Shown here in pieces: positions 9,452 to 17,472 of a DNA stretch of 64,000 bases (position 1 is the first letter of the stretch; each line of letters begins with the position of its first letter). The stretch lies in NCBI RefSeq assembly GCF_004346185.1, contig NZ_SMAI01000018.1:44177-108176 (forward strand), in the 5' to 3' direction. Below the pieces are notes generated by a model, which made no database searches, had not been told where the DNA came from, and worked only from the letters and a program-made list of their open reading frames with translations. The DNA comes from Aquabacter spiritensis (GTDB lineage Bacteria > Pseudomonadota > Alphaproteobacteria > Rhizobiales > Xanthobacteraceae). The position numbers and the translations under genes were made by a program.

Positions 9452-11089
9452 TCACGTCTCCAGAACTTCTCCGCCGCGCTCAAGAACTGGGTAAGCCGTG
9501 CCGGAGACCAGATGGGCATTGATTCGCTTCAGATCGCGGACAACCTCGAGATGCAGCGTGCTGGTTTCCGCCTCGGCATTCGCGCCTTCCCGCAGGCGGA
9601 CCATATGCGCCTCGGTCGCGCGGGTTTCGATGGTGCGGAAGATCGCCTTTTCCGCTGCGAGCAGGCGGGCGGCGCGGGGATCGTCGGAGATGAAGAGCGC
9701 GGCGGCGGTCCGCAGATTGGTCTCCACGCGGTCGAAAACGCCGCCCAGCGCGCTGCCGGCCTCCGCCGCGGGCGCGTCCCGCTTCAGCGATTTCGCGGCC
9801 AGAGAGAGCATGCTGTTGTCGATGACGTCACCGGCCTGCTCCATATTGGTGGTGAAGGCGAGGATTTCGGAAATGCGCTGTTCGTCCCGGGCGCTGAGGG
9901 CGCTGCGGTCGATCGACAGGAGATAGGCCTTGATCGCCGCGTTCAGGCGCTCCACCGCCTCTTGAGTCTCGTGGGCCTTGCCGATCGCCTCGGCGGTCCG
10001 GCGCTCGAGGGCCGCGCGCACGTCGCGCAGCATCTCGTCGAGCAGATCGGCGAGGCGGAGCGCCTCGCGCGCGGCATTGCCGATCGCGACGACCGGCGTC
10101 TCGGTCGCCGCCGGATTGAGATAGAGCGGGCGGTACGGGTCCGCGGCGGCGGCCTTGTCGGGAAAAAAGCGCGTCAGAAGCCGCGCATACTGCCCGAGGA
10201 CGGGCAGAAAAATCACCGCCAGAACCAGATTGAAGAGGGTGTGGAAGTCGGCGACCGCGCGCTTGAGGTCGATGTGGACGTCCAACATCAAGGCGGTGAT
10301 CGGATCGATCAGGGCGAGGCCCACCACCGCCCCGATCACGCGGTTGAGGAGGTTGCCCATCGGCATGCGGCGCGAGGCGGGATCCTCGGTGCTGCTCGCC
10401 TCCAGAACGGGATTGAGCGCGCTGCCGAGATTGGCGCCGATGACGAGGGCGATCGCGGCCTCCGGCGGCACCGCGCCCTGCGCCGCGAGCGACATGGTCA
10501 GAAGCACGATGGCGACGCTCGAATGCACCACCCAGGTCATGAAGGCGGCCAGAAGCATGGCGATCACCGGCTGGGTGGAGATCGCCCCCATGAGCAGGCG
10601 GAGAGAGGGTGTATCTTCGAGCGGGGTGAAGATCTCGATCAGATTGTGCAGCGCCAGCAGCATCAGGCCGAGCCCGATCACCGCCGGCCCGAGATCCTTG
10701 GAGAGCGACGCCCCCTTGCGCCGGACCATCACAACGCCGATCAGGAACAGAGCCGGCGCCAGTGCGGCGGCATTGAACGACAGCAATTGCACGACCAACG
10801 TCGTCCCGACATTGGCGCCGAGCATCACCGCGAGCGCGGGCACGAGATCGACCATCCCGGCGGAGGTGAAGCCGGCCACCATCAGGCCCGTCGCGGTGCT
10901 GCTCTGGAGCAGCGCTGTGACGCCGATTCCGGCGAAAAAGGCGCGCACCCGGTCCTTCAGCGCGGCGCCGAGCACCCTGCGGAGCCGCGGCCCGAAGGCC
11001 TGCTGCACGGCGTTCTGCACCATATGGGTGCCCCAGAGCAGCATCGCGACCGCGCCGGCGAGATTGATGAACGTTAAAGAAAAGGTCAC
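9452..11089 (-). CDS. Na/Pi cotransporter family protein with PhoU-like tail
   Basis: Inner-membrane Na+/phosphate symporter of the NptA/YjbB type (PNaS family). The start used is the GTG at 11089 (MTFSLTFINLAGAVAMLLWG) because the first helix begins at once as in relatives; an ATG at 11116 adds nine residues. Two inverted repeats carry the QSSTA-type signatures LLQSSTATGLMVAGFTS and VVHSSVAIVLLTMSL. About 8-9 membrane helices occupy the first 320 residues. The last 220 residues are helical and PhoU-like (ERRTAEAIGKAHETQEAVER), thought to control the channel. No pst or pho genes are adjacent. It could import phosphate or export it under excess. Confidence 0.9.
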   Translation of the reverse strand: MTFSLTFINLAGAVAMLLWGTHMVQNAVQQAFGPRLRRVLGAALKDRVRAFFAGIGVTALLQSSTATGLMVAGFTSAGMVDLVPALAVMLGANVGTTLVVQLLSFNAAALAPALFLIGVVMVRRKGASLSKDLGPAVIGLGLMLLALHNLIEIFTPLEDTPSLRLLMGAISTQPVIAMLLAAFMTWVVHSSVAIVLLTMSLAAQGAVPPEAAIALVIGANLGSALNPVLEASSTEDPASRRMPMGNLLNRVIGAVVGLALIDPITALMLDVHIDLKRAVADFHTLFNLVLAVIFLPVLGQYARLLTRFFPDKAAAADPYRPLYLNPAATETPVVAIGNAAREALRLADLLDEMLRDVRAALERRTAEAIGKAHETQEAVERLNAAIKAYLLSIDRSALSARDEQRISEILAFTTNMEQAGDVIDNSMLSLAAKSLKRDAPAAEAGSALGGVFDRVETNLRTAAALFISDDPRAARLLAAEKAIFRTIETRATEAHMVRLREGANAEAETSTLHLEVVRDLKRINAHLVSGTAYPVLERGGEVLET

Positions 11090-11292
11090 GGCACGCCCCC
11101 ATCCGGGCGGGACCATGCCATGCCCGGATAGGGCGTCAAAGGCCGCATCGCTGGGGACGGGGCGGGGAAGGGCTTGTCCGGCGTGGCGTCATGGTCTAAG
11201 GCTCCGCCCCATGTCGGAACGCTTCCTCCGCCATGTGCCCGGATCGGGCACCGGCGGTGCGAAGCGAGCGATGGACGTGGAGCGGTGCTTGA

Positions 11293-11370
11293 CGGGCAGT
11301 AGCGCAGCCCGGTTAGCGCACTAGTCTGGGGGACTAGGGGTCGTGGGTTCGAATCCCGCCTGCCCGACCA
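11293..11370 (+). tRNA. tRNA-Pro (anticodon GGG)
   Basis: The sequence folds as a cloverleaf: acceptor arms CGGGCAG and CTGCCCG, a D-arm around AGCCCGGTTA, an anticodon stem CTAGT/ACTAG enclosing the loop CTGGGGG with anticodon GGG, and a T-arm with TTCGAAT between GTGGG and CCCGC. Discriminator A is followed by an encoded CCA at 11368-11370. It reads CCC and CCT proline codons. Confidence 0.96.
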
Positions 11371-11413
11371 ACAGCATATGATTTCAGGCCTGGCTTGAAA
11401 TCTCCGCTCCGAA

Positions 11414-11451
11414 CGAAGGGCCGGGATGGCGTGATCCATCCCGGCCCTTCG
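11414..11451 (+). terminator. Terminator after tRNA-Pro
   Basis: A perfect 16-bp stem (CGAAGGGCCGGGATGG and its complement) encloses the 6-base loop CGTGAT and is followed by CGTTT. It begins 43 bases after the tRNA CCA end and is the likely end of that transcript. Confidence 0.75.
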
Positions 11452-11658
11452 CGTTTCCGCCGCAAGCGTCCGCGTCGAAGAGAATCCTCGCCTCGACAGC
11501 TCCACGTCGGCCTGCGCTCCGGCTGAAATCCGGCTCGTGCATCCGCGCCGCGAACAGAAATGCGCCCGGCCGCGTTGACCCGACTGGCGGCTCCGTCCAC
11601 CCCGCGTTCGCGCACGGCCGGCTTTGCGCATCCGGGGGGCCGCCCGAGGAGGTCGGAT

Positions 11659-12693
11659 ATGCAGCTCACCGGCTTGAGCCTTTGGGTCATTGTGCCGATC
11701 TTTCTGGCGGCGGCCGCCATCGTGTGGGGCGCGGGGACGCGTTTGACCGGCTATCTCGACGGGATCGCCACGCTTACCGGCATCGGCCACGCCTTTGCCG
11801 GCATGCTGCTGCTCGGCGGCATCACGTCCTTGCCGGAAGTGGCCTCGGTGGCGACGGCGTCCGTGGCTGGGAACGCGCCGCTCGCCACCAACAATCTGCT
11901 CGGCAGCGTCGCGATCAATGTCGTCCTCATCGCCTTTGCGGACGTCCTGATGGGGCGCGAGGCCCTGACCTCCGTGGTGCCGACCTCGACCACGATCTTG
12001 CAGGGCGCGCTGGGCATGATCGCGCTCGGAATCCTGGTGCTCGCCATCCTGACGGGCGACGTCGCGATCGGCTGGATCGGTCTCTGGCCGGTCGTGCTGG
12101 CCGCCTATTGCGTCTTCGCCTTCCGGCTCTCTTCGCTATATTCCAAGCGGCGGCCCTGGCAGGCGGTCAAGGCGGCGCCACTCTCTCCCGTCCGGGATGA
12201 GGATCTGTCGGGGAGTTCGCTCCAGTCGCTGATCGCGAAGACCTCTCTTGCCGGGGTCGCCATTCTGATCGCCGGCTTCTTCCTGGCTCTGTCCGGCGAG
12301 GCGATCGCGGAAAAGACCGGCCTCGGTTCCGGCTTGGTGGGGCTGGTTCTGGTCGGGTTTGCCACCTCCTTGCCGGAGGTCAGTTCGATCGCCGCGGCGG
12401 TGCGGCTCAAGCGCTATGAAATGGCGCTGGGCGATATTTTCGGCACCAATCTCCTGACGATCGGCCTTCTCGTCATGGCGGACGGGCTTTATACCGAGGG
12501 TCCGGTCCTGGTCCATGCCGGCAAGTTCGAGACGATCGCCGCTTTGATCGGCCTCTTGCTCACCGGCATTTTCCTGGTCGGTCTGATCGAACGCGGCAAC
12601 CGCTCGGTGGCACGCCTCGGTTATGATTCCCTCGCGGCCCTCTGCGTGTTTTTCGCAGGCCTCGCGCTTCTGGCCCTCACGCCGGCCTCGTGA
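11659..12693 (+). CDS. Sodium/calcium exchanger family membrane protein
   Basis: A 344-residue CaCA-superfamily antiporter. The ATG at 11659 has GAGGAGG at a good distance; the frame runs 33 codons further upstream but that part is not protein-like. Two alpha-repeats define the family: GGITSLPEVASVATASVAGN followed by NNLLGSVAINVV, and GFATSLPEVSSIAAAV followed by LGDIFGTNLLTIGLL, each with the conserved S/T-L-P-E and G-[SD]-x-[FV]-[AG] elements. Around ten hydrophobic segments are visible. The ion is probably Ca2+ or another cation in exchange for Na+ or H+; this cannot be fixed from sequence. It converges on the coxB-like gene with only 15 bases between them. Confidence 0.88.
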   Translation: MQLTGLSLWVIVPIFLAAAAIVWGAGTRLTGYLDGIATLTGIGHAFAGMLLLGGITSLPEVASVATASVAGNAPLATNNLLGSVAINVVLIAFADVLMGREALTSVVPTSTTILQGALGMIALGILVLAILTGDVAIGWIGLWPVVLAAYCVFAFRLSSLYSKRRPWQAVKAAPLSPVRDEDLSGSSLQSLIAKTSLAGVAILIAGFFLALSGEAIAEKTGLGSGLVGLVLVGFATSLPEVSSIAAAVRLKRYEMALGDIFGTNLLTIGLLVMADGLYTEGPVLVHAGKFETIAALIGLLLTGIFLVGLIERGNRSVARLGYDSLAALCVFFAGLALLALTPAS

Positions 12694-12708
12694 CGGGACC
12701 GCGGTGCC

Positions 12709-13668
12709 TCATTTCAGACCATCCAGATAGGCTGCCAAGGCCCGCAATTGCTCCCCGGTGAAGACGCCGAACGAGGGCATCTTGCTGGCGGGCTTCAGGT
12801 GCTGAGTGGAGGCGATCCAGCCCGCGAGGGTGCCCCGATTGGTCGGGAACAGGCCCGCGCCGATGGTGCGCCGGCTGCCGACATGCGTGAGATCGGGGCC
12901 GAGCGTGCCGGCTGCCGACGTGCCGCGCACCGTATGGCAGGCGCCGCAGCCGGATTCCAGGAACAGGTCCCGTCCCTGGGCCCGGAGCGTGGTCACGGGC
13001 TGGCGCGCATCCTCGCGCTGGCCGCGCATCCATGCTTCGAACGCCTCCGGCGTGTGCGCGACGACGTCGAATGCCATCAGCGCATGGGCGGAGCCGCAGA
13101 ATTCGGCGCATTGCCCGCGATAGATCCCGGGCCGCTCGGCCTCCAGCAGGAGCCGGTTCGTATGCCCGGGAATCATGTCCAGCTTGCCGGCGAGGCTCGG
13201 GATCCAGAAACTGTGAATCACGTCGGCGGACGTCAGGAGGAAACGGACCGGACGGCCGACCGGGACATGGATCTCGTTCGCCGTGACCAGCGGCGGCGTC
13301 TCGGCGGTGGCGGCGGGATAGTGGACACGCCACCAGAACTGCTCCCCCGTGACGTGGATTTCGAGCGGTTCGGTGCCGGGCGCGCGCACCAGGTCGCGCG
13401 TCAGGACCAGCCCATAGACCAGCAGCGCTGTCAGGACGACGAAGGGAAAGATGATCCCGCCGCCGATCACCATACGATGGTCCGAGAGAAAGGCCCGGCG
13501 CTCCTGCGGCGCGAACAGCGCGAACGCGACGCAGGCCATCACGATCAGAAAGATGATCGCGGCACCCGCGAACATGATCCAGGTCAGCGTCGCGATGCCG
13601 GCGGCCGCGGAGCCGGCCGGCGCGAGCGCCGATTGAACACCTGAGAACACCGCATCCAGTCCGGACAT
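12709..13668 (-). CDS. Cytochrome c oxidase subunit II fused to cytochrome c (CoxM/CoxB type)
   Basis: Last gene of the dehydrogenase/cytochrome operon. The 319-residue protein has two N-terminal membrane helices (about 25-53 and 66-90), then a periplasmic CuA domain with His in VIHSFWIPSL and the full ligand set CAEFCGSAHALM, then a C-terminal class I cytochrome c with heme motif CGACH and an axial Met in ASKMPSF. CuA and heme ligands are all intact, so it should be functional. The start ATG has GGGAGC seven bases upstream and sits 9 bases after the preceding cytochrome gene. Fused subunits of this kind are known from the alternative aa3-type coxMNOP oxidases of rhizobia, where subunit I follows. 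Here no subunit I or III is present anywhere in the window. Confidence 0.92.
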   Translation of the reverse strand: MSGLDAVFSGVQSALAPAGSAAAGIATLTWIMFAGAAIIFLIVMACVAFALFAPQERRAFLSDHRMVIGGGIIFPFVVLTALLVYGLVLTRDLVRAPGTEPLEIHVTGEQFWWRVHYPAATAETPPLVTANEIHVPVGRPVRFLLTSADVIHSFWIPSLAGKLDMIPGHTNRLLLEAERPGIYRGQCAEFCGSAHALMAFDVVAHTPEAFEAWMRGQREDARQPVTTLRAQGRDLFLESGCGACHTVRGTSAAGTLGPDLTHVGSRRTIGAGLFPTNRGTLAGWIASTQHLKPASKMPSFGVFTGEQLRALAAYLDGLK

Positions 13669-13677
13669 TCTGCTCCC

Positions 13678-14532
13678 TCAGGGCTGCCGCGGCGCCGGGG
13701 CGCCAAGCGGACCGCCGGGGCCATCGGCGCCGGGCAGGCGACCCGCCGTCCAGGGCGTCCCGCTTGTGCCCACGGCGTGCGCCGGACGGAAAGCCCCGGC
13801 ATCGGGCGTGATCTCGCGCCCGCGCACATTGGCGAGGAACACCGACACCGCCTGGATCTGCTCGTCCGTCATCGCCTGCGCGATCAGCGCCATGACGTTT
13901 TGAGGGTCGCCGCCACGCACGCCCCGTTTCCATTGCTGGAGCTGGAAAGCGAGATAGGCGGCGGACTGCCCGGCGATGAAGGGATAGAAGGGCGCCTTGC
14001 CGACCCCATTCTCGCCGTGACAGCCGGCACAGGCCGGCACGCCCTGCTCCGGAAGTCCGCGGGCCGAGATCGCGCCGCCGATCTGCAGCAGGCCGACATC
14101 GGCCGGGGCCGGGGGCGCGGCGGGCGCGGCGTTCGCGGCGGCGTAATAGGTCGAGACGGCGATCAATTCGTCTTCGGCCAGGGCCCGGGCGACGGGCGCC
14201 ATGACCGGATTCGGCCGGAGGCCGCCGGCATAATCCTGGAGCGTCTTGTAGAGATACCAAGCCGACTGGTCGGCCAACCGCGGAAAAGCACCGCTGCTGT
14301 CCCCCGCGCCGTCGGCGCCGTGGCAACGCGCGCAAGCGACCGCATCCTGATGACGCCCGCCGGTGATCGCAATCTGACGACCGTGCACCAAATCCGCGCG
14401 CCGGTCGGCCCGGTCGGCAGGTGTCTGCGCGGCAGGCGTCGTCGGCCCGGGGAGGGCGGTTTGGGATACGGCCGGACCGGCCATAATCAGGGCCGTGCCG
14501 AGCGCCAGCAGGGGCAGGATCGCCCGCTTCAC
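13678..14532 (-). CDS. Diheme cytochrome c (c4-like), periplasmic
   Basis: A 284-residue exported cytochrome. The GTG start at 14532 overlaps the GMC gene stop (GTGA), so the two are translated together. A signal peptide (MKRAILPLLALGTALIMAG) ends near VSQTA. Two heme-binding sites follow, CARCH and CAGCH, in two similar domains (GDSSGAFPRLADQSAWYLYK and GKAPFYPFIAGQSAAYLAFQ), a cytochrome c4-like tandem. The C-terminal 45 residues after the second domain are Gly/Pro-rich. It probably relays electrons from the GMC dehydrogenase to the CuA subunit encoded next; this is inference from operon order. Confidence 0.9.
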   Translation of the reverse strand: MKRAILPLLALGTALIMAGPAVSQTALPGPTTPAAQTPADRADRRADLVHGRQIAITGGRHQDAVACARCHGADGAGDSSGAFPRLADQSAWYLYKTLQDYAGGLRPNPVMAPVARALAEDELIAVSTYYAAANAAPAAPPAPADVGLLQIGGAISARGLPEQGVPACAGCHGENGVGKAPFYPFIAGQSAAYLAFQLQQWKRGVRGGDPQNVMALIAQAMTDEQIQAVSVFLANVRGREITPDAGAFRPAHAVGTSGTPWTAGRLPGADGPGGPLGAPAPRQP

Positions 14533-16298
14533 GACGGCACCAGCGGGCGGGGGTTTCGCAAATACTGCTTGAGCATGGCGTCCAGCGCCCAATAGGTCAG
14601 GGCGCCGACGGTTCCGGTCGGGTTGTAGCCGGCATTTTGCGGAAACACACCGGCGCCCATGACCCAGAGATTGTGCATGTCCCAGGATTGCAAATACCGA
14701 TTGACGACACTCGTCTTCGGATCGGTGCCCATGATGGTCCCGCCGGTATTGTGCGTCGTCTGGTAGGGAACTATGCTGTAATGGTCGTCGAGCCAGCCGA
14801 CCGAGACCGACTTGCCGCCCATCGCCTGCGCGACGCGCCAAGCCTTCTCCGTCACGTGGCGCGACATCAGCCGGTCATTATAGGGGAAATCGAAGGTGAC
14901 CATGCCCAGCGGCTGGCCGAAGGCGTCGGTATAGGAGGGGTCGAGGCCGATATAATTGTTCGGGTGGGGCACGGACGAGCCGTGAATCGTCAGCGAGACC
15001 GTGCTGTTATAATTCTCGGCCACCGCCTGCTTCCAGGCCCGTCCCCAGCGCGGCGTCCCGTCCGGGACCGGGTGGAAATTGATGGGACGTCCGCTGGTCT
15101 GATAGGCGGCGATATAGGCCCCGCCGACGAAGCCGAGCCCGGAATGGTCGAAGCTGCCATTGTTGACGTCGTCGATCGCGGTGCCGAGCGCGCCGGCCCC
15201 CATGAACGGATTGATGCGCTTGGAGCCGGCATAGAATACATTTATGCCGCTCATCGTCTGATAGGTATAATTGCGGCCGACGGTGCCGGAACGGGTCCGC
15301 GGATCATAGGGCTCGCCGATGCCGGACTGCAGCATCAGGACCGCATTGTGGTGTGCAAAGGCGCACAGCACGACCATGGCCGCCGGCTGGAACACCTCCC
15401 GGCCGCGCGCATCGACATAGGTGACGCCGGTGGCGACATTGGCCCCTCGATCCCACTCCACGCGCAGCACATAGGACCGCGTGCGCAGCTCGAAATTCTT
15501 GTTGGCGAGGGCGGCCGGCAGGATGGCGACCTGCGCGCTGGCCTTGGCGAAGTGCTCGCACCCGTAGGTTTCGCAGAAGCCACAATACATGCAGGGCTTC
15601 AGCTCCAATCCGTAGGGATTGGTGTAGTGCCGGGTCGAGTTCGAGGAGGGGACCGGAAAGGGGTGATGGCCGAGTTCGGCCGCCGCTGTGCCGAAGAGAT
15701 GGCCGGAATAGGCCTGCTTCATCGGCGGATTGGGATAAGGTGCGCTGCGGGCGCCCTCGAACGGGTTGCCGCCCGATTGGACCTCGCCCCGTAGATTGCC
15801 GGCCGTCCCTCCGGTGCCGCAGATCCTCTCAAAATAGTCGTAGAAGGGTTCGAGGTCCTCATAGCTGAGGCCCCAGTCCTGGATCGTCACGTCCTCGGCG
15901 AGAAAGTCGCGTCCGTAGCGGTCGTTCACCCACGAGCGCAGCGCGAACCATTCGGGCTGAAACCGCCAGGTCTGGCCGTTCCAATGAACCATCGCGCCGC
16001 CCACCCCCTCGCCGGGGAGGAACGAGCCGAGCTGGCGCATCGGCAGGGCCCGCTGGCCGGGAAAATTCCGGAAGCTCAGCGTCTGCACCCGTGGGTCCTG
16101 CATCAGCCCGTGCCGAACCGAATATTTCAACTCGTCGTGCATGGTCGGCGACTGGAAGTCGGGGATCGTCTGGCGCATCTGGCCGCGCTCGAGCGCAACC
16201 ACGGTGTGGCCGGCCTCGGCCAGTTCCTTGCCGAGGATCGCGGCGGTCATGCCGCCGCCGACCAAGGCGACATCGACGGGGGGCATCCGGACAGCCAT
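14529..16298 (-). CDS. GMC-family FAD dehydrogenase with a cysteine cluster
   Basis: Large flavoprotein subunit of a periplasmic sugar/polyol-type dehydrogenase. The ATG at 16298 is preceded by GAGGG; a GTG at 16310 overlaps the upstream stop. FAD binding is shown by VDVALVGGGMTAAILGKELA. Near residues 232-243 is CMYCGFCETYGC, resembling the cysteine ligands of the 3Fe-4S cluster in bacterial FAD-glucose and gluconate dehydrogenase subunits. The C-terminal GMC domain has the expected His/Asn region (TTHNTGGTIMGTDPK, GVFPQNAGYNPTGTVGALTY). It has no signal peptide and is expected to be co-exported with the Tat-signal subunit encoded just upstream. The substrate is unknown. Confidence 0.92.
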   Translation of the reverse strand: MAVRMPPVDVALVGGGMTAAILGKELAEAGHTVVALERGQMRQTIPDFQSPTMHDELKYSVRHGLMQDPRVQTLSFRNFPGQRALPMRQLGSFLPGEGVGGAMVHWNGQTWRFQPEWFALRSWVNDRYGRDFLAEDVTIQDWGLSYEDLEPFYDYFERICGTGGTAGNLRGEVQSGGNPFEGARSAPYPNPPMKQAYSGHLFGTAAAELGHHPFPVPSSNSTRHYTNPYGLELKPCMYCGFCETYGCEHFAKASAQVAILPAALANKNFELRTRSYVLRVEWDRGANVATGVTYVDARGREVFQPAAMVVLCAFAHHNAVLMLQSGIGEPYDPRTRSGTVGRNYTYQTMSGINVFYAGSKRINPFMGAGALGTAIDDVNNGSFDHSGLGFVGGAYIAAYQTSGRPINFHPVPDGTPRWGRAWKQAVAENYNSTVSLTIHGSSVPHPNNYIGLDPSYTDAFGQPLGMVTFDFPYNDRLMSRHVTEKAWRVAQAMGGKSVSVGWLDDHYSIVPYQTTHNTGGTIMGTDPKTSVVNRYLQSWDMHNLWVMGAGVFPQNAGYNPTGTVGALTYWALDAMLKQYLRNPRPLVPS

Positions 16299-16306
16299 GG
16301 CGACCC

Positions 16307-17113
16307 TCACGGGTGGTCGGTGAGGTGGGCGTGGCGCGCGTCCTCGTTCGCCATGCTGATCGGTTCGCGGCGGTACGCGTAATCATAGGCATCGACGAGT
16401 TCGAGATATTGCGCATAGGCACCGGGAAAGCCCACCATGCGCCACCCGACCATGTCGCGATTGCCGCCATAAGCGGGGTCGGCAAAGAAGCCTTCGATCG
16501 TATTGGCGAGCAGAGTCTCGAAAAAGACCGGCGCCGGCAAAGAGGGCAGAACGATGCGTGCGGTCTCCAGGCCGGAGAGCACATCATCCCTCTCGGCCTC
16601 GCCCAAGTCCCAGAATTCGCGGCCGGCATTCGCCGCCCGGACATGGGCGCGGATTTCCTCGATGCCGATCTGGTAGAGCTGCGCCGGCGTGAAGCGCAAT
16701 TGGTAGCCCTGCTCGGGCGGCGCGTCGGCAAGCCATGGCCCGTCGAGATACATGCGGTCTCCGGCGCCGAAACCGCTCGCGAGCTGCCGATCGATATAAG
16801 TCAGCACCCCGGCTGCCGCGGCGCCGGCAAAGGTCGCATCCGGCGGGATCAGGCGGTCCACCGCCGCGGTCACGAAAGCCGCTTCCGGGTCGTTGAAGAA
16901 GAACAACATGCCCGTGCCGGAGGGCGCGGCGGCCGCTGCGTTCGAGGCGGGGGAAGCGGGGGCTGGAGCCGCGGGTTGGGCGGCGGCCTGCGATCCGCGG
17001 CAGATCGGAAAGCCGCTCTCGTCACAGGTGCCGATGGCGACGGCCGCGCCGACTCCCGCGACGCTCGCGGCGCCGGTCTTCAGAAGATGTCGGCGGGAAA
17101 CGGGTCGGGTCAT
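16307..17113 (-). CDS. Gluconate 2-dehydrogenase subunit 3 family protein (Tat-exported)
   Basis: Small subunit of the GMC dehydrogenase. The start at 17113 gives a twin-arginine signal, MTRPVSRRHLLKTGAASVAG, which probably exports the folded flavoprotein partner with it. An Ala/Pro-rich linker (residues 45-70) leads to the family domain, recognised by FFFNDPEAAFVTAAVDRLIP, then FWDLGEAERDDVLSGLE, FFETLLANTIEGFFADPAYG and GNRDMVGWRMVGFPGAY. The start overlaps the previous gene stop by four bases. The frame extends to 17194, but the extra 27 residues would precede the Tat motif and are unlikely to be translated. Confidence 0.9.
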   Translation of the reverse strand: MTRPVSRRHLLKTGAASVAGVGAAVAIGTCDESGFPICRGSQAAAQPAAPAPASPASNAAAAAPSGTGMLFFFNDPEAAFVTAAVDRLIPPDATFAGAAAAGVLTYIDRQLASGFGAGDRMYLDGPWLADAPPEQGYQLRFTPAQLYQIGIEEIRAHVRAANAGREFWDLGEAERDDVLSGLETARIVLPSLPAPVFFETLLANTIEGFFADPAYGGNRDMVGWRMVGFPGAYAQYLELVDAYDYAYRREPISMANEDARHAHLTDHP

Positions 17114-17472
17114 GGGCGATCTCCCTTCGCTGACGCGCGCAGGACGGTCTGAAGACAGGGCTGGTGGGCCGCGGACCCCTGATAGGCGTCGCACAATGCG
17201 GCCTGCGGAAGCGGCGGCACCCGCGTCTGGCCGGGGGGCACGGTCGGCGGGCTCTTGGGCCCGCTATAGCCGGTGGTGGTCCCGTTGTTCGTGCCGGCGC
17301 CGACATGCGTCAGCCGCGCGACGCCGTCGCCGCCGGCTTGCGATCCGGATGCGCCGCGCGACTGCGTCACCTCGTCGGACACGTTCGCCTGTGCCCAGGC
17401 CGGAGCCGCCGCGAGCACGCACATCCACGCGCCGAGCGCGAAGCGGGCAAGCCGAAGGGAAAGATGCGTCAT
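17110..17472 (-). CDS. Small exported protein of unknown function inside the GMC operon
   Basis: A 120-residue protein whose family I do not recognise. It has a clear Sec signal peptide (RLARFALGAWMCVLAAAPAW, cleavage after AWAQA), then a Gly/Ser/Thr-rich stretch, a Pro-rich stretch (GPKSPPTVPPGQTRVPPLP) and a C-terminal segment with two cysteines eleven residues apart (LCDAYQGSAAHQPC) that could form a disulfide. It has no heme motif. Both ends overlap neighbours by four bases (ATGA type), so it is made in step with the cytochrome and the dehydrogenase small subunit. A role in assembly or as an accessory subunit is only inferred. Confidence 0.78.
   Translation of the reverse strand: MTHLSLRLARFALGAWMCVLAAAPAWAQANVSDEVTQSRGASGSQAGGDGVARLTHVGAGTNNGTTTGYSGPKSPPTVPPGQTRVPPLPQAALCDAYQGSAAHQPCLQTVLRASAKGDRP

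Noticed and set aside
9512..11077. 521-codon plus-strand frame opposite the Na/Pi cotransporter
   Set aside because: The opposite strand encodes a transporter with clear family motifs. The plus frame is His/Asp/Arg-rich noise.
12677..14335. 552-codon minus-strand frame overlapping the CoxB-like and cytochrome genes
   Set aside because: It is out of frame with two well-supported genes carrying heme and CuA motifs, and has an Arg-rich composition.
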